Source: an uncultured Alphaproteobacteria bacterium (GTDB lineage: Bacteria > Pseudomonadota > Alphaproteobacteria > RF32 > CAG-239). Taken from it: a stretch of DNA of 33,419 nucleotides. Both the position numbers and the translations under genes were made by a program. Below the pieces are notes generated by a model. That model ran no database searches and had not been told where the DNA came from. It was given only the letters and a program-made list of their open reading frames with translations. The DNA lies in NCBI GenBank assembly GCA_947588655.1, contig CANPYS010000020.1, positions 1 to 33,419 of the forward strand, in the 5' to 3' direction. Below, one piece after another: positions 4,235-12,679 of this stretch (the first letter of the stretch is position 1; every line of letters begins with the position of its first letter).

Positions 4235-6307
4235 TTAAAGCAACATTTCCATAAGATGCGCCAAGTCTAGCTTATAAACTGCGGCGTTTTGTGGCGTGCG
4301 CGGATAAAATGCCGACAAATCAAAAGCAAAAATATGCGCTTGTTGTTTGAAAAATGCGTCTGTGGTGTTTATTTCAGAGGCATGCGCTTGCAAATATTGG
4401 CTTAAAGCTTCCGCCTCTTTGATTTTTGATTTTATCAGCCCCGTTCTTTGAGCAAAAAATGACGAATATTCCCAAATAGCATAAATAGCGGCCGCCAAAA
4501 GCAAAGCGCTAACAAACCGCAAGTAAACGCTTAAAAGTAAAATAGCAAATAAAATAAAGCTAAGGCAGATAACAATTTTAAAAATATTAGTCAAACGGTG
4601 CGAAAATCTGATGCGTAAAATCCAGAAATAAAAAGCCACAACAGCCGTAAAGCAAAACAGAATAATGCCTGTTTGCGCCGGATTAACCGATAAAAACGCA
4701 ATAGCAGCCTCGGTTAAAACAAGCATTGCGATACCAAAGAACAAATAACCGATGTTAAGCTGAAAGTTCAAAAGCTTTAAGGTGCGGCGCGTGTGCCTTT
4801 CAAGAGCGGATTCGGCGCGCTTAAACTTAAGCGTATTTGAATTTTGAACGCTTATTACAGAATCATGACTTCCAAAAAGATGCGCCAAAGCTTTTTTCTC
4901 GCCCAAATTTAAGTTATGGACGTCATCGGTTTTTTTAATCAAAACAACAGAATTTTCTTGCTTCTGAATATCAATTACCCCCTTTTGGTAAATATCCAAA
5001 AAAGCGGAAATAAAGGCGGTTTTATCAAAAGCGCCTTTCAAAAGCATACGCAAAATGGGGGCGGAAATCTGAAAATGCCCCAAAATTTTGGGCTTGTTCT
5101 TTTTAAGATAATTTGCTGAAAGAATATACGAACTTAAAATAGCAATCAGCCCCAAAAGCGCAAACAAAACATCGCCGAAATCTGAAATAAACCAAACAAA
5201 ACGCTGATTTATGTCGGGTTTAAGAAAAATATCCTGATGAAGCGTTGTTAAAATATACATGCCCTCGCCAGGGAGCAAAGGCGTTGTTGAAGCAAAGCCC
5301 AAGGCGTTGTTATCAAGCGCGGCGATAATTGCGCGATTCGGGTTCAAACTTTTAGGCGAGCCAATAAAAACGTTTTGCCCCATAAATTGCCGTCCGTCGG
5401 GCAATGAAACAACAGCGTTGGCAGAGGCAATCATTAAATTAAGATAACTTCCTGTCACATTCCAGTAAAATTCGGTAAAGTCGTCATAATACCAAAGTTT
5501 GCGGTCAACCAAATACTTAAAGTTATAAGTATAAACGCCTGAGGGCAGGTTATAAGGTTGTTGGGGTTTAATATAAATATTATCCCCGATTTCTTCCAAA
5601 ACATGTGGCACATTTTGCCCATTAATGGAAACCGATTCCAACGTCACGTCAATTTTTTTACGCACGCCAGCGCGTGAGGTGGAATATTTGGGCATAATTT
5701 TAATCAGCCCGTTTTTGAGCTTTTTGCCATTGGCAATCACGGTCATTTCCTCTTCAACCTGCACAAGTCCTGTTGGCAAAATATGAAGCGAAGTTAATAA
5801 ATAAGGAATATGCTCCACCGCGGGCGCAACCACTTTGCGTCCGCTTGGCAGCGTTACGTTGACCATGGGATATTGATAAGTATTCAAAGGCGCCACATTA
5901 TCAGCCGATAAAGTTTTAGGCTGCATAAGCTCATAAAAATCAAGCTCAGAATCTGTTTGCGTAGATTTATTATCTACCGATTGTAAAGCCTTTTCATAAA
6001 TACGTTCAAAAATAGATTTATCATCATTTTGTAATTGCTCAATATATTCTTTACTGTGCAAAATATCTATAGTATTTCCACTATTTAATTCAGTAAAGCT
6101 TTTATTGGTTGAATAATTAGCCTTGCTAAAGCGGTCTTTCATAAACGCAAGAAAAGCTTCCGTATCAGACATATCGGGCAAAACTTCAGGAATGGTCGTA
6201 TCCATAATCGGGATAGGCGCGTCCCAAGAGCTTTGTTGCTGAGCCTGTGCGTTTTGGGTTAAACTTAAAACCGCCATAAAACAGAATATTAAAAAATTTT
6301 TCTTCAT
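4235..6307 (-). CDS. DUF2207 family membrane protein (YciQ-like)
   Basis: The 690-residue product begins with a Sec signal peptide (KKNFLIFCFMAVLSLTQNAQA). A leader of about 150 polar residues follows. Then comes the DUF2207 extracytoplasmic domain (LTSLHILPTGLVQVEEEMTV through PSGVYTYNFKYLVDRKLWYYDDFTEFYWNVTG, roughly residues 170-360). A transmembrane helix lies near 375-395. After a cytoplasmic stretch (about 400-515) are further helices (about 518-535, 547-565, 575-610), ending in a soluble tail. Predicted YciQ-like proteins share this order; their role is not established. It is transcribed away from the glmU operon from an intergenic region of about 80 bases. Its family call rests on the fold pattern and the YYDDF...FYWNVTG motif. 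Confidence 0.72.
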   Translation of the reverse strand: MKKNFLIFCFMAVLSLTQNAQAQQQSSWDAPIPIMDTTIPEVLPDMSDTEAFLAFMKDRFSKANYSTNKSFTELNSGNTIDILHSKEYIEQLQNDDKSIFERIYEKALQSVDNKSTQTDSELDFYELMQPKTLSADNVAPLNTYQYPMVNVTLPSGRKVVAPAVEHIPYLLTSLHILPTGLVQVEEEMTVIANGKKLKNGLIKIMPKYSTSRAGVRKKIDVTLESVSINGQNVPHVLEEIGDNIYIKPQQPYNLPSGVYTYNFKYLVDRKLWYYDDFTEFYWNVTGSYLNLMIASANAVVSLPDGRQFMGQNVFIGSPKSLNPNRAIIAALDNNALGFASTTPLLPGEGMYILTTLHQDIFLKPDINQRFVWFISDFGDVLFALLGLIAILSSYILSANYLKKNKPKILGHFQISAPILRMLLKGAFDKTAFISAFLDIYQKGVIDIQKQENSVVLIKKTDDVHNLNLGEKKALAHLFGSHDSVISVQNSNTLKFKRAESALERHTRRTLKLLNFQLNIGYLFFGIAMLVLTEAAIAFLSVNPAQTGIILFCFTAVVAFYFWILRIRFSHRLTNIFKIVICLSFILFAILLLSVYLRFVSALLLAAAIYAIWEYSSFFAQRTGLIKSKIKEAEALSQYLQAHASEINTTDAFFKQQAHIFAFDLSAFYPRTPQNAAVYKLDLAHLMEMLL

Positions 6308-6322
6308 AAAATTTTTCAGCCC

Positions 6323-6351
6323 TTAACAAATCAGATTTAATAGAGTATAAA
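6323..6351 (+). promoter_or_regulatory. Promoter of the glmU-like operon
   Basis: TTAACA (6323-6328), 17 bp, TATAAA (6346-6351), start near 6358. AAAGGAG precedes the ATG at 6390. Confidence 0.65.
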
Positions 6352-6389
6352 GGAATAACTCTTAAAATTTTATAAAAAAGGAGCAGATA

Positions 6390-7121
6390 ATGTCAAATTC
6401 AGTCGCGGCAATCATTTTAGGCGCGGGTAAGGGCACACGGATGAAGTCTGATTTGCCCAAAGTTATGATGCCCGTTTGTGGCAAACCGATGATTAAACAC
6501 ATCATTGAAACACTTGAGAATATGGGCGTTTCCAAAATTGTGACTGTCATTTCGCCAGAGGGAGAATTAGTCAAGCAAACTGTTGCGCCGTACCCAACAT
6601 GCGTTCAAGACAAACAGCTTGGCACTGGACACGCCGTAAATTGCGCGCGTGAGGCTTTGAAAGGTTTTGACGGCGCGGTGATGGTTATCTTTGGCGACAC
6701 GCCTTTAATTACCGCCAAAACTTTAGAACGCGCGGTCAATAAGGTCAACGAGGGTTACAGCGTGGTGGTTTTTGGCACACGCCGCGCGGATCCAGCGCGC
6801 TACGGACGCCTTAAAATGCAGGGCAACGAGCTTTTGGGTATTGTGGAATATAAAGACGCCACGGAAGAAGAACGCGCTATTGATTTTTGCAATTCAGGTT
6901 TTATGACCTTTGACGGTAAACATTTATTTGAAATTTTATCACGCATCGGCAATGAAAACGCCGCCGGCGAGTATTATTTGACAGATGCGGTTCAAATTGC
7001 GCGTCAAATGGGCTTAAAATGCACGGCGTTGGAAGGCGATGTGGAAGAACTTGCCAGCGCCAACACGCAAGAAGAACTCGCTGAATTGGAAACTTTTTTA
7101 GAGAAGCGCCAACATGCTTAA
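6390..7121 (+). CDS. glmU: UDP-GlcNAc pyrophosphorylase-type nucleotidyltransferase, GlmU N-terminal domain only
   Basis: The 243-residue product matches the uridyltransferase half of GlmU. The nucleotide loop AAIILGAGKGTRMKSDLPKV is at residues 6-25, followed by QLGTGHAV near 72-79 (uracil/sugar pocket), IFGDTPLI near 98-105 (metal Asp), YGRL...GIVEYKDA (sugar site) and NSGFM. It catalyses UTP + GlcNAc-1-P to UDP-GlcNAc for peptidoglycan and lipid A. Typical bifunctional GlmU has about 450 residues with a left-handed beta-helix acetyltransferase. That half is absent here, and the gene stops cleanly and overlaps the next start by 8 bases, so this is not a frameshift. The glucosamine-1-P acetylation must be done elsewhere. 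A related sugar nucleotidyltransferase is possible but less likely. Confidence 0.8.
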   Translation: MSNSVAAIILGAGKGTRMKSDLPKVMMPVCGKPMIKHIIETLENMGVSKIVTVISPEGELVKQTVAPYPTCVQDKQLGTGHAVNCAREALKGFDGAVMVIFGDTPLITAKTLERAVNKVNEGYSVVVFGTRRADPARYGRLKMQGNELLGIVEYKDATEEERAIDFCNSGFMTFDGKHLFEILSRIGNENAAGEYYLTDAVQIARQMGLKCTALEGDVEELASANTQEELAELETFLEKRQHA

Positions 7122-7563
7122 ATTTATCAAAATTCATTGGTTCGGTTTAATTTTAAGCCTTTTGGGCGTGCTTTATTTAGGACTTGTGATTTTGGTTGTT
7201 TTATCGCCGCGCCAAGATAAGCTTAACCGTGGTTTTATTCCTTGTACCAAAGCGATGATGACTGATTTTTCGGCATGTGAAAAAGGCAAACTTTGGTGCT
7301 TGATGAAGGCGGTTTTTTCAAACACGCTTTGCGACGCGGGCGTGGTTTTATCAGGTGTTGAAAATTGGGCTAAAAACAAACAAAAAACACCTTGGGCAAA
7401 TTATTTGTTTGAACCTGAGGTTGATAAAGAGCCTCATCAGCACCCCGAATTAACTAAATTTTACGAACAAAATAAAAATATTCGCGCCGATATGGCAAAG
7501 CTTTATAAAGCAAGCCTTGAATTAGAAAGGGAAAAAGATGAAAAAGCAAAACCTCAAGAATAA
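7114..7563 (+). CDS. Small hypothetical membrane protein
   Basis: The product has 149 residues and no recognised family. One N-terminal transmembrane helix (WFGLILSLLGVLYLGLVILVVL, residues 9-30) is followed by a soluble part with four cysteines (FIPCTK, SACEKG, LWCLMK, TLCDAG), an ENWAKNKQKTPWANYLFEP stretch and a charged, probably helical C-terminus (KLYKASLELEREKDEKAK). It starts inside the end of the glmU-like gene (8-base overlap) and overlaps the next gene by 26 bases, so it is translated in one operon. Confidence 0.6.
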   Translation: MLKFIKIHWFGLILSLLGVLYLGLVILVVLSPRQDKLNRGFIPCTKAMMTDFSACEKGKLWCLMKAVFSNTLCDAGVVLSGVENWAKNKQKTPWANYLFEPEVDKEPHQHPELTKFYEQNKNIRADMAKLYKASLELEREKDEKAKPQE

Positions 7564-9349
7564 TCTGCCGGCATGGGATTTGTCTGATTTTTATAAAGAT
7601 ACCGCCGATTCGCAAATTGAAAAAGATTTGAAAACTTATCAAAAATCCGCTGCGGCGTTTGCCGTAAAATATAAGGGCAAACTTAAAAACCTGAGCGCGA
7701 AAGAGTTTTTGAGTGTCTTAAAAGACACGGAAAAGCAATCTAAACTGGCGGCAAAACTCGGTGGTTTTGCTTATCTCAATATGTCCACGCAGATGAAAAA
7801 CGCTCAAGCCTTAGCGTTTTATCAAAACATTTCCGAAAAGCTTACCGAATACGCCAAACCGTTGGTTTTCTTTAGCTTGGAGCTTAACAAACTGCCTGAA
7901 AGCAAAATTAACGAATGGCTTAAAGATAAAAGCGTGGCGTTTTATAAGCCGTTTTTAGATCGGGTGCGCAAGTATAAAAAATATGAACTTCCCGAGGCCG
8001 TGGAAGAAGTTTTGCTTGAAAAATCCGTCACCTCGTCTGAAGCTTGGGTGCGCCTTTATGAAGAAACTTCTTCACGACTTGTTTATCATCTCAACGGCAA
8101 AACATATAATGACGCAGAAATCAGCAAACTCACGCTTGATCCGAGTGCTGAAATCCGCCATGCCGCCGGTGCGGAAATCAACCGCGTGGCGCAAGAAAAC
8201 GCGCCGCTTTTCACGCTTATTTATAATATGATTATCAAAGACAAGGCAATTGAAGATCAAAAGCGTGGCTACAAAACGCCTGTTTCCGCGCGCAACAAGG
8301 CCGAAGATGTGCCTGATGAAGTGGTGGAAACTTTGGCGCAAACCGTCCGCGCAAATTATCAAAATTTGGCGCACCGTTTTTATAAGTTAAAAGCGAAATG
8401 GTTGGGCGTTAAAAAAATCAGTTATTGGGATAGAAACGCGCCGTTGCCGTTTTGTAACGATATATCTTATTCTTGGGACGAGTCGGTTCAGACCGTTCTC
8501 AATGGTTATCAAAATTTTTCGCCCAAACTTTGCAAAATTGCGCAAGACTTTTTTACCCACAACTGGATAGACGTGCCGCCGCGCGATGGCAAACGGAGCG
8601 GCGCTTATTGTAGCGGTCCGCTTGCCACCATGCACCCTTATTTGTTCTTAAATTTTACGGGCAAGCAAAACGATGTTTTGACTTTGGCGCACGAATTGGG
8701 ACATGGGTGTCATCATCAGCTCAGGCTTCAAAACGGCGAGCTGAACGAACATTCGCGAATGACGACCGAAGAAGTGGCATCTGTTTTTGGCGAAATGCTG
8801 GTGTTTCAAGATATGCTTAAAAATCAAAAAGATGATAAAGCCAAGCTCTGCCTTTTAGCAGGCAAGGTTAATGATATGATTAACACAGCCGTGCGCCAGA
8901 TTGCCTTCCACTTTTTTGAAACACGCGCGCACGCCGAGCGCCAACAAGGCGAGCTTTCCACCGAGCGCTTATGCCAAATTTGGCTTGAAGAAATGCGCGA
9001 AAGCTTAGGCCCTTCGGTAGATGTCGGGGCAGATTGCGCCTATATATGGTCAAGTATCGGGCATTTTTTCTTTATGCCATTTTATGTTTATGCTTATTCC
9101 TTTGCGGATTGCTTGGTTAACTCGCTTTATCAGGTATATTCGGAAAAAACGGTTAAAGACTTTCCCGATAAATATTTAACGCTTCTTTCGCAAACGGCAA
9201 TTGGCGATTATAAACAGATTTTGCAACCCTTTGGCTTAGATGTCTTTAAGCCCGATTTTTGGAACAAAGGTTTATCGCTTATCAGTTCGTACATTGATGA
9301 GCTGGAAAAACTAGATAAACGTGTTTGCTCTGCCCGAAAGGGTTTATAG
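7538..9349 (+). CDS. pepF: M3 family oligoendopeptidase (PepF-like)
   Basis: The 603-residue zinc metallopeptidase has HELGHGCHHQL with the HExxH zinc site at residues 385-389 and the third ligand Glu in MTTEEVASVFGEM about 25 residues later. The N-terminal half is the helical oligopeptidase F domain (SDFYKDTADSQIEKDLKTY onward), and the C-terminal part keeps the His/Tyr-rich substrate region (SSIGHFFFMPFYVYAYSFA). Length fits the PepF/M3B group. Family role: cleaves short peptides in the cytoplasm, no signal peptide. AAAGGG lies 6 bases upstream of the ATG. It is the third gene of the operon with the GlmU-like and small membrane proteins; a functional link is not evident. Confidence 0.88.
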   Translation: MKKQNLKNNLPAWDLSDFYKDTADSQIEKDLKTYQKSAAAFAVKYKGKLKNLSAKEFLSVLKDTEKQSKLAAKLGGFAYLNMSTQMKNAQALAFYQNISEKLTEYAKPLVFFSLELNKLPESKINEWLKDKSVAFYKPFLDRVRKYKKYELPEAVEEVLLEKSVTSSEAWVRLYEETSSRLVYHLNGKTYNDAEISKLTLDPSAEIRHAAGAEINRVAQENAPLFTLIYNMIIKDKAIEDQKRGYKTPVSARNKAEDVPDEVVETLAQTVRANYQNLAHRFYKLKAKWLGVKKISYWDRNAPLPFCNDISYSWDESVQTVLNGYQNFSPKLCKIAQDFFTHNWIDVPPRDGKRSGAYCSGPLATMHPYLFLNFTGKQNDVLTLAHELGHGCHHQLRLQNGELNEHSRMTTEEVASVFGEMLVFQDMLKNQKDDKAKLCLLAGKVNDMINTAVRQIAFHFFETRAHAERQQGELSTERLCQIWLEEMRESLGPSVDVGADCAYIWSSIGHFFFMPFYVYAYSFADCLVNSLYQVYSEKTVKDFPDKYLTLLSQTAIGDYKQILQPFGLDVFKPDFWNKGLSLISSYIDELEKLDKRVCSARKGL

Positions 9350-9367
9350 CAAAATTGACAGTTTAGC

Positions 9368-9396
9368 TTGAAAATTAAAAAAAATCCTGTTAGATT
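9368..9396 (+). promoter_or_regulatory. Possible promoter of the suf-suc operon
   Basis: TTGAAA (9368-9373), 17 bp, TAGATT (9391-9396). It ends 20 bases before the ATG at 9416. A perfect TTGACA at 9355-9360 has no matching -10. Confidence 0.45.
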
Positions 9397-9415
9397 ATGC
9401 GGCAAGGATAAGATC

Positions 9416-10630
9416 ATGTATGATGTTGAAAAAATAAGAGCAGATTTTCCAATTTTGGCGCGTCAATTTGGAACGCATCAGAATGTGTATTTAGATTCGG
9501 CGGCTTCAGCGCAAAAGCCGCTTTGCGTGGTTGAAACATTAACGAGGGTTTATCTTCAAAGCTACGCGAACGTACACAGAGGGATGTACCCGTTGGCGGA
9601 AGAAATGACCGCCGAATATGAAAAAGCGCGCCGAATTGTTCAGGGCTTTATCAACGCCAAGAGCGCCAATGAAGTTGTTTTTACGCGCAACGCGACAGAA
9701 TCAATTAATTTGGTGGCATCATCTTGGGCTGAAACTTTTTTATCTCCTGATGATGAAATTTTGGTTTCTGAGGCGGAACATCACGCCAACCTTGTGCCGT
9801 GGCAAAGAGTTTGCGAGAAAAAGGGCTGCCGCTTGAAAGTTTTTAAAATCGGCGATGACGGGAGCTTTTTGCCTGAAGAATATGAAAAACTTTTGACCGA
9901 AAAAACAAAACTTGTTGCCATAACGGCAATGTCAAATGTTTTGGGAACAATTTTTCCCATAAAGCAAATGACGCAAAAAGCGCATGCTATAGGGGCAAAA
10001 GTTTTGGTTGACGCTTGTCAGTTTGCGGTTCATCGTCAAATTGATGTTTTGGACTTAGACGCCGATTTTTTGGCATTTTCGGGGCATAAAACTTATGGAC
10101 CGGCAGGCATAGGCGTTTTGTATGCCAAGTCAGAAATTTTAAATAAAATGCCGCCTTATCAATGCGGAGGCGATATGGTGGATAAAGTCACATATCAGCA
10201 TACAACTTTTGCCGAGCCGCCAGCGCGTTTTGAAGCTGGCACGCCCTCTATGGTAGATGCCATCGGTTTGGGCGCGGCGCTTGAATATATGCAAAATTTA
10301 GGCTTAAAAGATATAACGGCGCACGAGGAGTCGTTGGTACGTTATATGTTTGAGAAAACATCTGAAATCAAGGGCTTTAAGCATATTGGCACAGCGCCTG
10401 ATAAAGGGGGTGTTTTCAGCTTTGCGGTTGAGAACATTCATCCGCAAGATTTAGCCTATGTTTTGGGTAAAGAGGGCGTGGCAATTCGTATAGGGCACCA
10501 TTGCGCCGAGCCTTTGGTTGAGCGTATGGGTTACACCTCGTTGGCGCGCGCGTCTTTTGGCTTATACACCAATCACTCGGATATAGATGCTTTTGTAAAA
10601 GCGGTTGAAAAAGCACAGCGTTTCTTTTAA
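9416..10630 (+). CDS. sufS: Cysteine desulfurase SufS
   Basis: The 404-residue product is a group II, PLP-dependent cysteine desulfurase. It shows YLDSAASAQKP near residue 20, VFTRNATESINLVA (PLP phosphate contacts), SEAEHHANLVPW (ring-stacking His), FSGHKTYGPAGIG (PLP Lys) and RIGHHCAEPL (persulfide Cys in the RxGHHCA loop of SufS, not the IscS type). The start at 9416 gives the usual SufS length and follows AAGGATAAG. An earlier TTG at 9368 lies inside the putative promoter. It feeds sulfur to the SUF Fe-S assembly machine via SufE, whose gene is two genes downstream. sufB, sufC and sufD are not in this window. Confidence 0.93.
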   Translation: MYDVEKIRADFPILARQFGTHQNVYLDSAASAQKPLCVVETLTRVYLQSYANVHRGMYPLAEEMTAEYEKARRIVQGFINAKSANEVVFTRNATESINLVASSWAETFLSPDDEILVSEAEHHANLVPWQRVCEKKGCRLKVFKIGDDGSFLPEEYEKLLTEKTKLVAITAMSNVLGTIFPIKQMTQKAHAIGAKVLVDACQFAVHRQIDVLDLDADFLAFSGHKTYGPAGIGVLYAKSEILNKMPPYQCGGDMVDKVTYQHTTFAEPPARFEAGTPSMVDAIGLGAALEYMQNLGLKDITAHEESLVRYMFEKTSEIKGFKHIGTAPDKGGVFSFAVENIHPQDLAYVLGKEGVAIRIGHHCAEPLVERMGYTSLARASFGLYTNHSDIDAFVKAVEKAQRFF

Positions 10631-10648
10631 GGTAAGGGTAAAAAGCCA

Positions 10649-11062
10649 ATGTCTGATGAAATTGATGCAAATGAAGAGCTCCTGCTCCAAGCGATGACTG
10701 TTGAGCAAACGCCGGAATACAAAGCCGAAGCTGGTACAGCGTTATTAAAATCAGAAAAGCTAGCAAAGCTTTCAGATGTGGTGGAGGCTTTAAAGCAGGT
10801 TTTTGATCCTGAAATTCCGATTAACGTATATGATTTAGGTCTAATATATCGGATGAATCAGGCAGAAAACGGCAATTTAGATATTGATATGACGCTTACC
10901 GCGCCGGGGTGTCCAGTCGCAGAGGTTATGCCCCAACAGGTTGCAGATGCCGCCGCAAGTGTAAAGGGCGTTGGCAAAGTGTCTGTGCGAGTGGTATGGG
11001 AGCCACAGTGGACGGTTGAGCGTTTAAGCGATGACGCCAAAGAAATGTTGGAGATGTTTTAA
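10649..11062 (+). CDS. sufT: SufT-like MIP18/DUF59 Fe-S assembly factor
   Basis: The 137-residue product has a polar N-terminal extension of about 40 residues and then the MIP18 (DUF59) domain. DPEIPINVYDLGLIY is near residues 50-65. LTAPGCPVAEVMPQQV near 85-100 holds the conserved Cys. WEPQWTVERLSDDAKEMLEMF closes the domain, as in the SufT-type proteins of SUF operons. The family helps Fe-S cluster maturation or transfer; the exact step is unsettled. It lies 18 bases after sufS and 1 base before sufE. Confidence 0.85.
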   Translation: MSDEIDANEELLLQAMTVEQTPEYKAEAGTALLKSEKLAKLSDVVEALKQVFDPEIPINVYDLGLIYRMNQAENGNLDIDMTLTAPGCPVAEVMPQQVADAAASVKGVGKVSVRVVWEPQWTVERLSDDAKEMLEMF

Positions 11063-11063
11063 A

Positions 11064-11471
11064 ATGGAAACAATAGAAACCTTAATTGAAAACTTTTCAA
11101 TGCTTGATTCATGGGAAGATAAATATCAATACCTGATTGAATTGGGCGAAAAGTTGCCACCGCTCGCGCCGGAATATAAAACAGAGGCGTGGAAAGTTAG
11201 CGGTTGTCAGTCGCAGGTTTGGCTTGTGCCTGAAAACATTGACGGCAAAATTTATTTTAAGGGCGATAGCGATGCCATTATGGTCAAAGGCATTATATAT
11301 TTGCTTTTGGCGGTTTACAGAAATAAATCTGCACAAGAGATAAAAGAAATTGAAGTTGAAAAAATTTTTGCTAAACTAGGTTTAGGGGAACATTTAAGTC
11401 CAAGCCGCCGTAATGGTATGATGTCAATGGTTGATAAAATACGTTTATACGCGGCAAGCTTTGAAAGCTGA
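11064..11471 (+). CDS. sufE: Cysteine desulfuration protein SufE
   Basis: The 135-residue product has the SufE fold. LIENFSMLDSWEDKYQYLIELGEKLPPL is followed by KVSGCQSQVWLVPE with the sulfur-accepting Cys near residue 49, then IMVKGIIYLLLAVYRNKS and LSPSRRNGMMSM. It takes persulfide sulfur from SufS and passes it to the scaffold. ATG at 11064 is chosen because it gives the usual SufE N-terminus and follows the sufT stop by one base. An upstream in-frame start would lie inside sufT. Confidence 0.92.
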   Translation: METIETLIENFSMLDSWEDKYQYLIELGEKLPPLAPEYKTEAWKVSGCQSQVWLVPENIDGKIYFKGDSDAIMVKGIIYLLLAVYRNKSAQEIKEIEVEKIFAKLGLGEHLSPSRRNGMMSMVDKIRLYAASFES

Positions 11472-11476
11472 GTTGA

Positions 11477-12679
11477 ATGAACATTCATGAATATCAGGCC
11501 AAGAACATTTTAAGCGGATACGGTATCTTAATTCCGAAGGGACGCATTGCCTATACGGCGGGCGAGGCAAAGCGTGCGGCAGAAAACATAAGCGCGCACG
11601 GGCCATGGGTTTTAAAAGCTCAAATTCAATCGGGTGCGCGTGAGAGCGGTCATTTTTTAGAGAAACGCGCAGGCGCTAAGGGCGGTATCAGACGCATTAA
11701 AGGGCGGCTTGATATATTAGAAGAAGCTGATAAAATGCTCGGCGCAACGCTTGTAACCGCGCAAACAGGCGCCAAAGGGAAGTTTGTTAGCAAAATTTAT
11801 GTTGAGGAATACGTTAAAACCATACGCAAGTTTTATGTGGGTTTGGTTGTCAATCGTATGGAATCTTGCGTAACGCTTTTGCTTTCCGATTCTGAAGATA
11901 ATATTATGGAAACAGCGGCAAAATTTCCGCAAAAGATTTTACGCGTTAATTTGAGCCTTGATGAAAAAATCAAGCCAGAAGCGCTTGAAAAGATAATGCA
12001 TTTTTTGGACTTGCCTGAAAAAAGTCAAACCGAGTTGCAAAATTTAATTAACGGGATGTGTCAGGCTTTTAAAGATTTAGATGCTTTGATGATTGAAATT
12101 AACCCTCTTGGTTTAACATCAAGCGGCGCTTTGATAGCGCTTGATGCCAAAATATCTTTTGATGATAACGCGCTTTATCGGCAGCCAAAAATTGTGCCAC
12201 TTCATGATGATTATGAAGAAGACGTTCGCGCCTTGCAAGCGTCTAAATACGGCTTTGTTTATCACGACTTTGAAAACGGCAGTATTGGTTGCATTGTTAA
12301 TGGCGATGGCTTGGCGCTTTCGGTGCGCGATTTACTTTATGGCAAGCCCGAGCAAATGGCGTGCTTTTTAAATGTTAAAGGCGGTGTGGATAAAGACAAA
12401 ATTTCAGCCGGAATAAAAATCATTATGACCAATCCGCGTGTGGAGGGGATTCTGATTAACATTTTAGGCGGATTCTTGCGTTGTAATTTAGTGGCGGAAG
12501 GCATTTTATCGGCGGCGGCAGAAGTTGGGCTGAATGTGCCAATGGTGGTGCGCTTTGAAGGCACAAACAAAGACGAGGCGGAAGATATTTTAGCAAAGTC
12601 GGGTTTGCCGGTCTTAATTGCCAAAGATATGGAGCAAAGCGTTTCAAAATTGCTTAAAGCCATGGAGGAGGCGGCCTGA
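11477..12679 (+). CDS. Succinyl-CoA synthetase beta-like protein (divergent SucC)
   Basis: The 400-residue product has the SucC order: NIHEYQAKNIL at the N-terminus, ATP-grasp domain (WVLKAQI), LMIEINPL near residue 200 with metal ligand Asn and the later LDAKI Asp, DDNALYRQP, and a CoA-ligase domain with CIVNGDGLAL and INILGGFLRC. Several active-site parts differ from E. coli SucC. The GGRGK nucleotide loop reads SGARES and is followed by an insertion of about 10 residues. The Glu corresponding to Glu107 is Lys118 (TIRKFYVG). VGGGA reads VKGGV. It follows sufE by 5 bases and shares one base with the next gene (TGATG). The fold assignment is sure; the activity is doubtful. Confidence 0.75.
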   Translation: MNIHEYQAKNILSGYGILIPKGRIAYTAGEAKRAAENISAHGPWVLKAQIQSGARESGHFLEKRAGAKGGIRRIKGRLDILEEADKMLGATLVTAQTGAKGKFVSKIYVEEYVKTIRKFYVGLVVNRMESCVTLLLSDSEDNIMETAAKFPQKILRVNLSLDEKIKPEALEKIMHFLDLPEKSQTELQNLINGMCQAFKDLDALMIEINPLGLTSSGALIALDAKISFDDNALYRQPKIVPLHDDYEEDVRALQASKYGFVYHDFENGSIGCIVNGDGLALSVRDLLYGKPEQMACFLNVKGGVDKDKISAGIKIIMTNPRVEGILINILGGFLRCNLVAEGILSAAAEVGLNVPMVVRFEGTNKDEAEDILAKSGLPVLIAKDMEQSVSKLLKAMEEAA

